A stretch of 64,000 nucleotides of DNA from Alphaproteobacteria bacterium (lineage in GTDB: Bacteria > Pseudomonadota > Alphaproteobacteria > Ferrovibrionales > Ferrovibrionaceae), in NCBI GenBank assembly GCA_017307375.1, contig JAFKFH010000010.1:186001-250000 (forward strand), read 5' to 3'. The notes below the pieces were generated by a model. The model did not search any database, had not been told where the DNA came from, and saw only the letters and a list, made by a program, of their open reading frames with translations. Below, piece by piece: positions 16,939 through 26,149 of the stretch. Positions within the stretch are counted from its first letter, which is position 1; the number at the start of each line of letters is the position of its first letter. Made by a program: the position numbers and the translations under genes.

Positions 16939-18258
16939 ATGACCGCCGCCACGCCCCTGCACAACCAGGACCTGTCGCATCACTGGATGCCGTTCACCGC
17001 CAACCGCGCCTTCCGCCAGGATCCGCGCATCCTGGCCCGGGCCGAAGGCATCCATTACTGGAACGATCGCGGCGAGCGGCTGGTCGACGGGCTGTCCGGC
17101 CTGTTCTGCACCCCGGCCGGCCACGGCCGGCGCGAGATCACCGAGGCGGTGTCCGCCCAGCTCGGCCGCCTCGACTTCGCCCCCCCGTTCCAGTTCGGCA
17201 CGCCCGGCAGCTTTCAGCTGGCCCGCGAGATCGCCGCGCTGACCCCCCAGGGCCTCGACCATGTGTTCTTCACCGGCTCGGGCTCGGAAGCGGTCGAGAC
17301 CGCGATCAAGATCGCGCTGCAATATCACCGCCGCCGCGGCGAAGGCCAGCGGATGCGGGTCATCGGGCGCGAGAAGGCCTATCACGGCGTCAATTTCGCC
17401 GGCTGGTCGGTCGGCGGCATGGTGCGCAACCGCGAGATGTTCGGACTGGGCATGCCCGGGGTCGGGCACATGCGGCACACGCATCTGCCGGAGAACCGCT
17501 TCCAGCTGGGCCAGGGCGAGCACGGCGCCGACCTCGCCGACGACCTTCAGCGTTTCGTCGATCTGCATGGCGCCGACACTATCGCCGCCTGCATCGTCGA
17601 GCCGGTGGCCGGCTCGGTCGGCATCCTGGTCCCGCCCAAGGGGTATCTGGAACGGCTGCGCGCGATCTGCGACCGCCATGGCATCCTGCTGATCTTCGAC
17701 GAGGTCATCACCGGCTTCGGCCGCTGCGGCGCCCCGTTCGCCGCCCAGGCCTTCGGGGTCACCCCCGACCTGATGACGATGGCCAAGGCGATCACCAACG
17801 GCGCGGTACCGATGGCGGCAGTGGCGGCGGCCCGGCACGTCCACGACGCCATCGTCGAGATCGACCAGGGCGGGATCGAGCTGTTCCACGGCTATACCTG
17901 GTCGGCCCACCCGGTCGCCTGCGCCGCGGCACTGGCCAGCCTCAGGATCTATCGCGACGAGGACTTGTTCGCCCGCGCGGCGGCGTTGAGCGCGCCGTTC
18001 ATGGAACGGCTGGGCAGCCTGCGCCGCTTTCCGATCGTGCAGGACATCCGGGGCTTCGGCCTGCTCGGCGCCATCGACCTCGCGCCGGCCGAGACCATGG
18101 GCGCGCGCGGCTTCGGCGCCCTGAAGGCGCTCTACAAGGCCGGCGCGGTGGTGCGCGTCACCAACGACACGATCATCCTGGCGCCGCCGTTCGTGATGAC
18201 GGCGCCGGATCTCGACGAGGTCTTCGAGAAGCTCGCCGGCGTGCTGCAGGCGATGTGA
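16939..18258 (+). CDS. Class III omega-amino acid:pyruvate aminotransferase (beta-alanine/taurine type)
   Basis: PLP aminotransferase of 439 residues. It resembles beta-alanine:pyruvate aminotransferases of Pseudomonas from its HWMPFTANR opening through VFFTGSGSEAVETAIK, KAYHGVNFAG, the IFDEVITGFGR aspartate motif, and Lys283 in MAKAITNGAVPM. It would move the amino group of an omega-amino acid (beta-alanine, taurine or another omega-amine) to pyruvate, giving alanine and an aldehyde for the dehydrogenase two genes upstream. Start chosen at ATG 16939; a weak GAGG lies upstream. It converges with the decarboxylase gene, separated by 16 bases and a hairpin. Confidence 0.85.
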   Translation: MTAATPLHNQDLSHHWMPFTANRAFRQDPRILARAEGIHYWNDRGERLVDGLSGLFCTPAGHGRREITEAVSAQLGRLDFAPPFQFGTPGSFQLAREIAALTPQGLDHVFFTGSGSEAVETAIKIALQYHRRRGEGQRMRVIGREKAYHGVNFAGWSVGGMVRNREMFGLGMPGVGHMRHTHLPENRFQLGQGEHGADLADDLQRFVDLHGADTIAACIVEPVAGSVGILVPPKGYLERLRAICDRHGILLIFDEVITGFGRCGAPFAAQAFGVTPDLMTMAKAITNGAVPMAAVAAARHVHDAIVEIDQGGIELFHGYTWSAHPVACAAALASLRIYRDEDLFARAAALSAPFMERLGSLRRFPIVQDIRGFGLLGAIDLAPAETMGARGFGALKALYKAGAVVRVTNDTIILAPPFVMTAPDLDEVFEKLAGVLQAM

Positions 18259-18265
18259 AGGAAGG

Positions 18266-18297
18266 CCGCAGCCGTCAGCTGTAGCTGGCGGCTGCGG
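18266..18297. terminator. Long hairpin between converging operons
   Basis: Arms of 15 bases (18266-18280 and 18283-18297) pair with one mismatch around a 2-base loop. It lies between the aminotransferase stop and inside the last codons of the decarboxylase, whose stop codon is within the left arm. No strong U-tract follows on either strand, though the minus-strand exit is pyrimidine rich. A bidirectional terminator is the likely role. Confidence 0.5.
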
Positions 18298-19510
18298 TCG
18301 ACGGCCGGTCCATCGCCGCGGCTTCCTCGATCGCCGCGGCGAGATCGGCGAGATAGGCCTCGACGATCGGTTCGTGGGTCAGGTTCAGCATCAGGTGGAT
18401 ACCCCAGGGCTGGGTCAGATAGCCGACCAGCCAGCCGCGCGCGGCCAGCCGTTCGCCGATCGCCCTGATGTCGCGATCCTCCGACCCGTAGGCCATGATG
18501 CCGAGCTGCGGGCGGCCCCAGACTTTCAGGCCCAGCGCCGTCACGCCCGCCTCCAGCCGGCGGCGAACGTTCAGGATCCGCTCGGTCACCTTCAGATAAC
18601 CGTCCTCGCCGAGATAGTTCATCACCGCCCAGGCCGCGGCGATCGCGCCGCCGGGGCGGGTGCCGACCAGCGTCTTGGTGATGTAGCGCCCGCGCGGCCA
18701 GTTGTCGAAATCGTAGAGCATGAAGCGGAAGGCTTCGCCGTCGCGGAAGAACAGCGTCGAGGCGCCCTTCGCGGTATAGCCGTATTTGTGCAGGTCGGCC
18801 GAGATCGAGACGACGCCCGGCACCGCGAAATCGAAGGGTGGCAGGTCGACACCGAGCTTGCGTGCGAACGGCGCGATATAGCCGCCGACGCAGGCGTCGA
18901 CATGCATCCACAAGTCGCGCTCCTGCGCCACCGCGGCGATCTCGGCGATCGGATCGACGACGCCATGCGGGAAGGCGGGGGCCGAACCGACCAGCATGAT
19001 CGTCTGCGGCCCGATCGCGTCGCGCATCGCCCCGGGGTCGGCGGTGAAGTCAGGCCGCACCGGCAGGCGGCGGGTGGTCAGTCCCATGAAATGCGCGGCC
19101 TTGTCGAAGGCCGGATGCGCGGTCTGGGCCATCAGGATTTCCGGCGTACCGAGGTTCGGATTCCTGGCGCGCGCCCGGTCGCGTGCGGCCTTGACCGCCA
19201 GGAAGATGCTCTCGGTGCCGCCGGTCGTCATCGCGCCGAGTGCATCGGGCCCGCCATTCAGCAGGCCCAGCCCGAAGTTGACGACATCGTTCTCGAAGCG
19301 CGCCAGGCTCTTGAACGCATTGGGACCCAGGCCGTTCTCGGAGAAGTACATGAGGTAGGCTTTCTTGGCCACCTCCAGCACGTCCTCGCCGGCATAGTGG
19401 ATGTAGACGGCGGCGCGGCCGTTGACCCAGTCGACGTCGTCGGCCTTGGCCGCCTTCAATTCGGTTTCGAGTTCGGCCCAGGGTTTGCCCTGCAGCGGCA
19501 GCTTGCTCAT
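18275..19510 (-). CDS. PLP-dependent decarboxylase/lyase of the sphingosine-1-phosphate lyase type
   Basis: Fold-type I PLP enzyme of 411 residues. GAMTTGGTESIFLAVKAAR (about 92-110), HVDACVGG (Asp205) and SADLHKYGYTAKG with Lys242 are the hallmark motifs shared by sphingosine-1-phosphate lyases and bacterial group II amino acid decarboxylases. It follows the TauC-like permease with only two bases between, so it is the last gene of the transporter operon. That suggests the imported compound is its substrate; a cysteate- or aspartate-type amino acid decarboxylated to taurine or beta-alanine would feed the convergent aminotransferase. This substrate is inference; the enzyme family is clear. Confidence 0.8.
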   Translation of the reverse strand: MSKLPLQGKPWAELETELKAAKADDVDWVNGRAAVYIHYAGEDVLEVAKKAYLMYFSENGLGPNAFKSLARFENDVVNFGLGLLNGGPDALGAMTTGGTESIFLAVKAARDRARARNPNLGTPEILMAQTAHPAFDKAAHFMGLTTRRLPVRPDFTADPGAMRDAIGPQTIMLVGSAPAFPHGVVDPIAEIAAVAQERDLWMHVDACVGGYIAPFARKLGVDLPPFDFAVPGVVSISADLHKYGYTAKGASTLFFRDGEAFRFMLYDFDNWPRGRYITKTLVGTRPGGAIAAAWAVMNYLGEDGYLKVTERILNVRRRLEAGVTALGLKVWGRPQLGIMAYGSEDRDIRAIGERLAARGWLVGYLTQPWGIHLMLNLTHEPIVEAYLADLAAAIEEAAAMDRPSTAAASYS

Positions 19511-19512
19511 GT

Positions 19513-20343
19513 TCAACCCTCTCTTCCGCCCCAATGGACGATACGGTTCTCCAGGGCGCGGGCGAGCTGGTCGAGGCCGTAGCCCAGCACGGCCATGATC
19601 AGCGCCGAAACCAGCACGACATGGGTCAGCATGAAATCGGCCGCCGACAAGGCCATCCAGGCGATGCCGTCCGAGGTCGCGATCATCTCGGCCCCGACCA
19701 GCATGGTGACGCCGATGCCGATCGAGACGCGCAGGCCGGTGAAGATCCCGGGCAGGCTGGCCGGAAAGATCACGCGGCGGAAGATCATCGCCTTGCTGGC
19801 GCCAAGCGCCAGTGCGGCCTGCACCTTGCGCCGGCCGACGCCGCGCACCGCCTGCATCGCGCTGATCGACAGGATCGGGAACAGCGCCAGCACGATGATG
19901 ATGATCTTCGACAGTTCGCCGATGCCGAACCAGATGATCAGCAGCGGCAGCAGGGCCAGCTTGGGCATCGGCCGCGAGATCTCGATCGGCGGGTCGAACA
20001 CCGCCTTGATCGTCTCGTTCATGCCCATCCACAGCCCCAGCGGGATCGCGATCAGCGCGGTGACGGTATAGCCGACGCCGAAGCGGAACAGGCTGACGCC
20101 GAGGTGGTGGCCCAGGCTTTTGCCCTGGTAGCCGTTCTTCAGCAGGGTGATGAACGAATCGACCACTGCCAGCGGCGAGGGCAGGAACAGGGGCTTGACC
20201 AGCGGCGGCCACAGCCCCGAACCGGTGACGGCGATCCAGGCCACCAGCAACGCGGCGAAGGAGGCGAGGTTGATCAGCCGGCGGCGGCGCGCGGCCGGCA
20301 TCGGCGCCCGCGTCTTCGCCGGCAGTTCGACATGCGCGTTCAT
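19513..20343 (-). CDS. tauC: NitT/TauT-family ABC transporter permease (TauC-like)
   Basis: Inner-membrane permease of 276 residues with about six helices and the binding-protein-dependent transport EAA-type loop (ALALGASKAMIFRRVIFPASLPGI). The opening after an Arg-rich N-terminus and the LPSPLAVVDSF motif are typical of the SsuC/TauC group. I start at the ATG at 20343, which shares ATGA with the tauB-like stop. It forms an importer with the adjacent ATPase and binding protein. Confidence 0.88.
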   Translation of the reverse strand: MNAHVELPAKTRAPMPAARRRRLINLASFAALLVAWIAVTGSGLWPPLVKPLFLPSPLAVVDSFITLLKNGYQGKSLGHHLGVSLFRFGVGYTVTALIAIPLGLWMGMNETIKAVFDPPIEISRPMPKLALLPLLIIWFGIGELSKIIIIVLALFPILSISAMQAVRGVGRRKVQAALALGASKAMIFRRVIFPASLPGIFTGLRVSIGIGVTMLVGAEMIATSDGIAWMALSAADFMLTHVVLVSALIMAVLGYGLDQLARALENRIVHWGGREG

Positions 20344-21185
20344 CGCGATTCCTCCTGCGCCTGGGCCTTCAGCGCCTCCTCGCGCAAGAGCCCGAAGATC
20401 GTGGCCTTCATCTCGGTGAACGCCGCCGAGGTGGCGATCGCCGGATCCTTTTCCTGCGCGAATTGCGACGCGAAGCGGGCCTTGATGCGCCCGGGCCGGG
20501 CCGACATCACCACCACCTCGGTCGCCAGGAACAGCGCTTCCTCGATCGAATGGGTGATCCACAGCACGGTCTTGCGCGTCTCCAGCCAGATCCGCTTGAT
20601 CTCCTCCTGCAGCAGTTCGCGGGTCTGGGCATCCAGCGCGGCGAAAGGCTCGTCCATCAGCAGGACTTCCGGGTCGTTGGCCAGCGCCCGGGCAATGCCC
20701 ACGCGCTGCTGCATGCCGCCGGAGAGTTCGTAGGGATAACGCCTGGCGAAGGCCGAGAGGCCGACGAGGTCGAGATAGCGGCGCGCGATGGCCGACGCCT
20801 CGCGCCCCGACTTGCCGGTGGCCTTCGGGCCGAAGGCGACGTTTTCCTCGACCGTCATCCAGGTGAACAACGCGCCCTGCTGGAAGACCACGCCGCGGCG
20901 CGGGTCGGGGCCCTGCACCGGCCGGCCGTCCATCAGCACCTCGCCGGTCGAGGCGGTCTCGAAACCGGCGAGGATGTTGAGCAGCGTGGACTTGCCGCAG
21001 CCGGACGGGCCGACCAGGCAGAGGAACGCGTTGGGCGCGATGTCGAGGTCGATCGGCGACAAGGCCTCGATCGCCGCCGCGCCGTCGCCGAAACGCTTGG
21101 ACACGCCGCGAAAGCGGACCTTGGGGAGGGTCTGGGCGGGAGCGGCAGTCTGCATCACGGAACTCACGGCGCGGGTGGCGATCAT
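20340..21185 (-). CDS. tauB: NitT/TauT-family ABC transporter ATPase (TauB-like)
   Basis: ATPase of 281 residues: Walker A GPSGCGKST (59-67), RRGVVFQQGALFTWMTVEENVAFG Q-loop region, LSGGMQQRVGIARAL, and LLMDEPFAALDAQTR. The pattern fits the TauB/SsuB/NrtD subgroup of aliphatic sulfonate, taurine and nitrate importers. The start may be the ATG at 21185, 7 bases after the binding-protein gene, or the ATG at 21155; the first is used. The stop overlaps the permease start. Confidence 0.88.
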   Translation of the reverse strand: MIATRAVSSVMQTAAPAQTLPKVRFRGVSKRFGDGAAAIEALSPIDLDIAPNAFLCLVGPSGCGKSTLLNILAGFETASTGEVLMDGRPVQGPDPRRGVVFQQGALFTWMTVEENVAFGPKATGKSGREASAIARRYLDLVGLSAFARRYPYELSGGMQQRVGIARALANDPEVLLMDEPFAALDAQTRELLQEEIKRIWLETRKTVLWITHSIEEALFLATEVVVMSARPGRIKARFASQFAQEKDPAIATSAAFTEMKATIFGLLREEALKAQAQEESR

Positions 21186-21192
21186 CTGGCCA

Positions 21193-22233
21193 TCACACCA
21201 TCTTGGCGACGAACGAGGAATCGACGAAATGGCGCAGATCGGCGGGAATGGCGCCGATCTGGCCGGTTTCCTTCAGGAATTCGGCCTGCACCTGCAAGGT
21301 GTTGAGCACGCCGGTCTTGTCCTTGGTGCCCGGCGCGCCGAGCCATTTGTCGGTCAATTGCTCGGCCGGGGGGACGGGGTAGAAGGTGTTGAGCGAGCGC
21401 ATCACCGCCGCCTCGTCGACGCCGAGGAACTTGGTCATCACCTCGACCACTTCCTTCGGATTGTCCTTGAAGGTGCGGCTGAGGCGTTCGAATTCCTTCA
21501 GGAAGGCCAGGACCAGGTCGGGGTACTTCTTCTTGAACTCGTCGCGGACGATGAAGCCGTCGAACACGACGAGGCCCTGGGCGTTGAGATCGCCGGTCTT
21601 GAAGATGATCTGCCCGCCGTCCTCGACCAGCTTCGGCGCCACCGGCACCCAGATGTAGCTGGCGTCGATCTCGCGCCGGTTCCAGGCCGAGGCGATGGTG
21701 TCGGCGCGCATGTTGATCAGCGTGACGTCGGATGCGGTCAGCCCCGCGGTCTTGAGCATCGCCAGCGCGGCGAAATGCACCGAGGTGTTGAACGGCAGCG
21801 CCAGCTTCTTGCCCTTGAGGTCGGCGATCGTCTTGATGCCGGAATTGCCCTGCACCACCAGCACTTCGCTGTCGATGATGTTCTTGTAGACATAGACCAT
21901 CGAGACCGGCACGCCGTTGGCGAAGCCGACGACCATCGGGCTCGACCCGATGTTGCACATGTCGAGGCTGCCGCCGGCCATCGCCGACAGCACTTCCGAT
22001 CCGGCGCGCACGGTGACGAAATCGACCTTGGTGCCTTCGCCGAAGGTCTTCTGCATCGCGTTGGTGGCACGGATGTAATTCTGCGCATCGATGCTGCCGA
22101 AGGTGCCGAGCATCACCGTCTTCTGCTGGGCGCGGGCCGGGCCGGCCCCCAGCAGGGTGCCGCCCGCCAGGGTGGCGAGCGCCATGTTGCCGGCCAGCAG
22201 GCCGAATTCACGCCGCGACAGGGAAAACTTCAT
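21193..22233 (-). CDS. tauA: ABC transporter substrate-binding protein (TauA-like), Tat-exported
   Basis: Periplasmic binding protein of 346 residues. The N-terminus MKFSLSRREFGLLAG has a twin-arginine motif (Arg7-Arg8) and a cleavage site near ARAQQ, so export is probably by Tat. Against remembered E. coli TauA the layout matches closely: a GSSPMVVGFANGVPV segment, SEVLVVQG, KKLALPFNTSVHFAAL, SAWNRREIDASYIW, and a C-terminal EFLKETGQIG. This supports a taurine-like sulfonate ligand. GGAAAG lies just before the ATG at 22233; an upstream in-frame start would only add a non-signal extension. Confidence 0.85.
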   Translation of the reverse strand: MKFSLSRREFGLLAGNMALATLAGGTLLGAGPARAQQKTVMLGTFGSIDAQNYIRATNAMQKTFGEGTKVDFVTVRAGSEVLSAMAGGSLDMCNIGSSPMVVGFANGVPVSMVYVYKNIIDSEVLVVQGNSGIKTIADLKGKKLALPFNTSVHFAALAMLKTAGLTASDVTLINMRADTIASAWNRREIDASYIWVPVAPKLVEDGGQIIFKTGDLNAQGLVVFDGFIVRDEFKKKYPDLVLAFLKEFERLSRTFKDNPKEVVEVMTKFLGVDEAAVMRSLNTFYPVPPAEQLTDKWLGAPGTKDKTGVLNTLQVQAEFLKETGQIGAIPADLRHFVDSSFVAKMV

Positions 22234-22381
22234 CTTTCCGACCCCCAATGATTTGTGCTTGCTGCTCCCGATGAGCCAGCGGCCCATTACCGCAGTTGAC
22301 CCCGGAACCGCGCCAGCCTCGTAGATCCAGCTGGATTCATTCCATGGGGCCAGCCCTCACCGGCAGGCGGCGCATCAATAC

Positions 22382-22398
22382 CATATAAATCCGATATG
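22382..22398. promoter_or_regulatory. AT-rich dyad upstream of the tauA-like gene
   Basis: CATAT at 22382-22386 and ATATG at 22394-22398 form an inverted repeat with a 7-base spacer, in the only AT-rich part of the 329-base gap between tauA and thiO. It lies 150 bases before the tauA start and 83 bases before the thiamine riboswitch. It may be a regulator site or core promoter of either operon. Confidence 0.3.
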
Positions 22399-22480
22399 AT
22401 AACTTTACTTATTGCATGGCCCATGCGGCGACGAGCCCCCTTGCCTGTGGCGCCCTTCTCTGCCATCTCATTGACATCAT

Positions 22481-22554
22481 CCGCTGGGGTGCCGGGCGCG
22501 TCGTCCGGCTGAGAACACACCCATCGAACCTGCCCCGGGTCATGCCGGCGAAGG
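22481..22554 (+). promoter_or_regulatory. TPP (THI-box) riboswitch
   Basis: Thiamine pyrophosphate aptamer before thiO. The conserved blocks are in order: GGGGTGCC at 22486-22493, CTGAGA at 22509-22514, ACCC, GAACCTG at 22526-22532, and GGGTCATGCCGGCGAAGGGA ending at 22556. The closing helix overlaps the AAGGGAGA ribosome-binding site of thiO (ATG at 22563), so the switch probably blocks translation initiation when TPP is bound. No separate terminator hairpin is visible. Confidence 0.95.
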
Positions 22555-22562
22555 GAGACGCG

Positions 22563-23728
22563 ATGCCGAACACACCGGCTCGAACTGCAGTGAATCCGTT
22601 GCGTGTCGCCATTATCGGCGCCGGCATCATGGGCATGTCGATCGCCTGGCGCGTGGCGCAGGCCGGCGCGGCCGTCGCCCTGTTCGACCGCCACCGCGCC
22701 GGCAGCGGCGCGACCCATGCCGCCGCCGGCATGCTGGCCGCCGGGCTGGAGGGCGAGCCGGGCGAGGAAGACCTGCATCCCCTCTGCGATGCCAGCCAGC
22801 GCCTGTGGCCCGACTTCGCCCGCGAGCTGGCGGCCGAAAGCGGCCTGGAGCTCGGCTATCGCGACGAAGGCACGCTGTCGGTGGCGCTGAGCCGCGACGA
22901 CGCGACCAGGCTGCGCCATGATCTCGCCCGGCTGACCGCGCTCGGCTGCGACCTGGCCTGGGCCGACAGCCGCGAGTTGCGCCGGCGCGAACCCTATCTC
23001 AATCCGGCCGTGGTCGGCGGGCTGATCAGCCCGCGCGACCATCAGGTCGACAACCGCATGGTCGCGCGTGCGCTGATCGAGGTGCTCGGCCGCCGCGGTG
23101 TGCCGGTCCACCAGGACGTGCCGGTGGCGCTGGCCACGGCGGGCGGGCGCGCCGTCGGGGTGCGGACCGGAGACCGGCTGCACGAGGCCGATGTCGTCGT
23201 GCTGGCGGCCGGCGCCTGGTCGGCCGAGGTCGACGGGGTGCCGCCGCTGGCGCGCCCGCCGGTGCGCCCCTGCAAGGGCCAGATGATGGCGCTGGGCATG
23301 GACCCGGCCGCGCCGCTGCTGAACCATGTCGTGTGGGGGCCGGGCATCTATCTGGTGCCACGGCGGGACGGGCGGCTCATTCTCGGCGCCACCGTCGAGG
23401 AAAAGGGCTTCGACGCCACCCTGACCGCCGGCGGCATGCTGAGCCTGCTGCATGCGGCCTGGCGCGCGCTGCCCGGCATCGAGGAATTGCCGGTGCTGGA
23501 AAGCTGGGTCGGTTTCCGGCCGCGGGCGCGCGACGATGCCCCGCTGCTCGGCCCCACCGCGGCACTCGACGGGCTGATCCATGCCTCGGGCCATCATCGC
23601 AACGGCATCCTGCTGACGCCGGCGACGGCCGATCTGGTGGCCCGCTGCATCCTGGACGGCACGATGCCCGAACTCGGCCGCCGCTATTCCCCCGATCGTT
23701 TCGCCCGGCCTGCGGCGAAGGAGGCTTC

Positions 23729-23732
<4 letters not shown>
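22563..23732 (+). CDS. thiO: Glycine oxidase ThiO
   Basis: FAD-dependent oxidase of 389 residues (DAO family) that oxidises glycine to the dehydroglycine used by ThiG for the thiazole ring. The FAD-binding motif IIGAGIMGMS starts at about residue 17; THAAAGMLAAG, GLISPRDHQVDN and the C-terminal ASGHHRNGILLTPATADLV motif are characteristic. It is first in the operon under the TPP riboswitch, with its stop overlapping thiS (ATGA). The ATG at 22563 is fixed by the adjacent ribosome-binding site. Confidence 0.93.
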
Positions 23733-24713
<981 letters not shown>

Positions 24714-24714
24714 C

Positions 24715-25311
24715 ATGACGCCCTTGCCGACGCCGCCGGTGCTGGTCATTACCGACCGGACCCAGGCGGCGCGGCCGCTGCCCGACATCGCCGAGACGCT
24801 GTTCGCCGGCGGCATCCGCTGGCTGTCGCTGCGCGACAGGGACCTGCCCTATCTCGCCCGGCTGGCGCTGGCCCGCGAGTTGGTCGCGCGGGCGAAGCCA
24901 TACGGCGCCGTCGTGACCGTCCATGGCGATATCGAGCTGGCGCATGCCGCCGGCGCTGCCGGGGTTCATCTCGGCGCCCGCGGCAATCCGGCGGCGGCGC
25001 GCGCAAGGCTGGGGCCGCGGGCGCTGATCGGCGTGTCGACCCATGACCTCGCCTCGGCCCAGGCGGCCACGGGCGCCGACTACGTCACCCTCTCGCCGAT
25101 CTTCCTCACGTCGAGCAAGCCCGGCTACGGCCCGGCGCTCGGCCTCGACCGCCTCGCCGCCATCGCGGCCGCCGTGGCGGTACCGGTCATCGCGCTCGGC
25201 GGCATCGACCCGGTCACGGCCCAGGACTGCCGCCGCGCCGGCGCCGCCGGCGTGGCGCTGATGGGCCTGGCGATGGCAACACCGGAGGCGCTGCGCGGTC
25301 TGTCGGCTTGA
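24715..25311 (+). CDS. thiE: Thiamine phosphate synthase ThiE
   Basis: Joins the pyrimidine and thiazole moieties of thiamine. 198 residues from the ATG at 24715, one base after the thiG stop. TIM-barrel motifs LVITDR, WLSLRDRDL, GVHLG, GVSTHDLASA, YVTLSPIFLTSSKPGYGPALG and VIALGGID match ThiE/TenI. The canonical ThiE loop residues are partly relaxed, so a TenI-like role is possible, but as the only ThiE-type gene in a thiOSGE operon the synthase call is preferred. thiC and thiD are not in the window. Confidence 0.85.
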   Translation: MTPLPTPPVLVITDRTQAARPLPDIAETLFAGGIRWLSLRDRDLPYLARLALARELVARAKPYGAVVTVHGDIELAHAAGAAGVHLGARGNPAAARARLGPRALIGVSTHDLASAQAATGADYVTLSPIFLTSSKPGYGPALGLDRLAAIAAAVAVPVIALGGIDPVTAQDCRRAGAAGVALMGLAMATPEALRGLSA

Positions 25312-25324
25312 ACCGGCCCGCGCA

Positions 25325-25340
25325 CTTGTCTATACATGTA
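25325..25340. promoter_or_regulatory. Candidate HutC operator before hutG
   Basis: CTTGTCTATACATGTA lies 21-36 bases upstream of the preferred hutG start. It resembles the CTTGTATATACAAG-like site of the histidine-utilisation repressor HutC, with imperfect symmetry. No hutC gene is in the window, so the assignment rests on the sequence and the downstream hut genes. Confidence 0.4.
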
Positions 25341-25360
25341 TGGAAATCATGGAGAGACCC

Positions 25361-26149
25361 ATGGCGCCCTTCGAGTTCCGCCCCGGCCGCATCCCGCTTC
25401 TGGTCAGCATGCCGCATGTCGGCCTCGGGCTGTCGCCGGGTCTGGCCGAGCGGCTGGTGCCCGAGGCGCGCGACCTGCCGGATACCGACTGGCATCTGCC
25501 GCGGCTCTACGATTTCCTCGACGAGGTCGGCGCGTCGGTCCTGATCGCCACCCATTCGCGCTACGTCATCGACCTGAACCGGCCGCCCGACGACAAGCCG
25601 CTCTATGCCGGCGCCACCACCGGCCTTTGCCCCGACACGCTGTTCGACGGATCGCCACTCTATCGCGAGGGCCAGGCGCCGGATGCGGCCGAGCGCACGC
25701 GGCGGCTGGAAACCTACTGGCGGCCCTATCACGACAAGATCGCCGCGACACTCGAGGCGATGCGGGCCGAACACGGCGTCGCCGTGCTGTTCGACGCCCA
25801 TTCGATCCGCTCGGAAGTGCCCCGGCTGTTCGACGGCCGCCTGCCCGATCTCAATTTCGGCACCAATGACGGCGCCAGCGTCGGCGGCGACATCGCCCCG
25901 CGCCTCCTGGCCGCCTGCGCCGGGGCACCGCAATACACCCATGTGCTGAACGGCCGCTTCAAGGGCGGCTACATCACCCGCCACTACGGCCAGCCCCAGC
26001 GCAACATCCATGCGGTGCAGCTCGAAATGAGCCAGATCGTCTACATGGACGAAGACCGCCCCTTCGCCTTCCGCGAGGATCTGGCGCAGGGCATCCGCCC
26101 GGTGCTGCGGTCGATCGTCGCCGTGCTGGCCGAGGCGGCGCGGGCATGA
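25361..26149 (+). CDS. hutG: N-formylglutamate deformylase HutG
   Basis: Last step of the five-step histidine degradation route: N-formylglutamate to glutamate and formate. The 262-residue protein shows the N-formylglutamate amidohydrolase motifs SMPHVGLGL, DTDWHLPRLYDF, ATHSRYVIDLNRPP, FDAHSIRSEVP, GRFKGGYITRHYG and QLEMSQIVYM. I prefer the ATG at 25361 because GGAGAG lies at 25351-25356; an earlier in-frame ATG at 25340 overlaps the presumed operator. The stop overlaps hutF (ATGA). Confidence 0.93.
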   Translation: MAPFEFRPGRIPLLVSMPHVGLGLSPGLAERLVPEARDLPDTDWHLPRLYDFLDEVGASVLIATHSRYVIDLNRPPDDKPLYAGATTGLCPDTLFDGSPLYREGQAPDAAERTRRLETYWRPYHDKIAATLEAMRAEHGVAVLFDAHSIRSEVPRLFDGRLPDLNFGTNDGASVGGDIAPRLLAACAGAPQYTHVLNGRFKGGYITRHYGQPQRNIHAVQLEMSQIVYMDEDRPFAFREDLAQGIRPVLRSIVAVLAEAARA

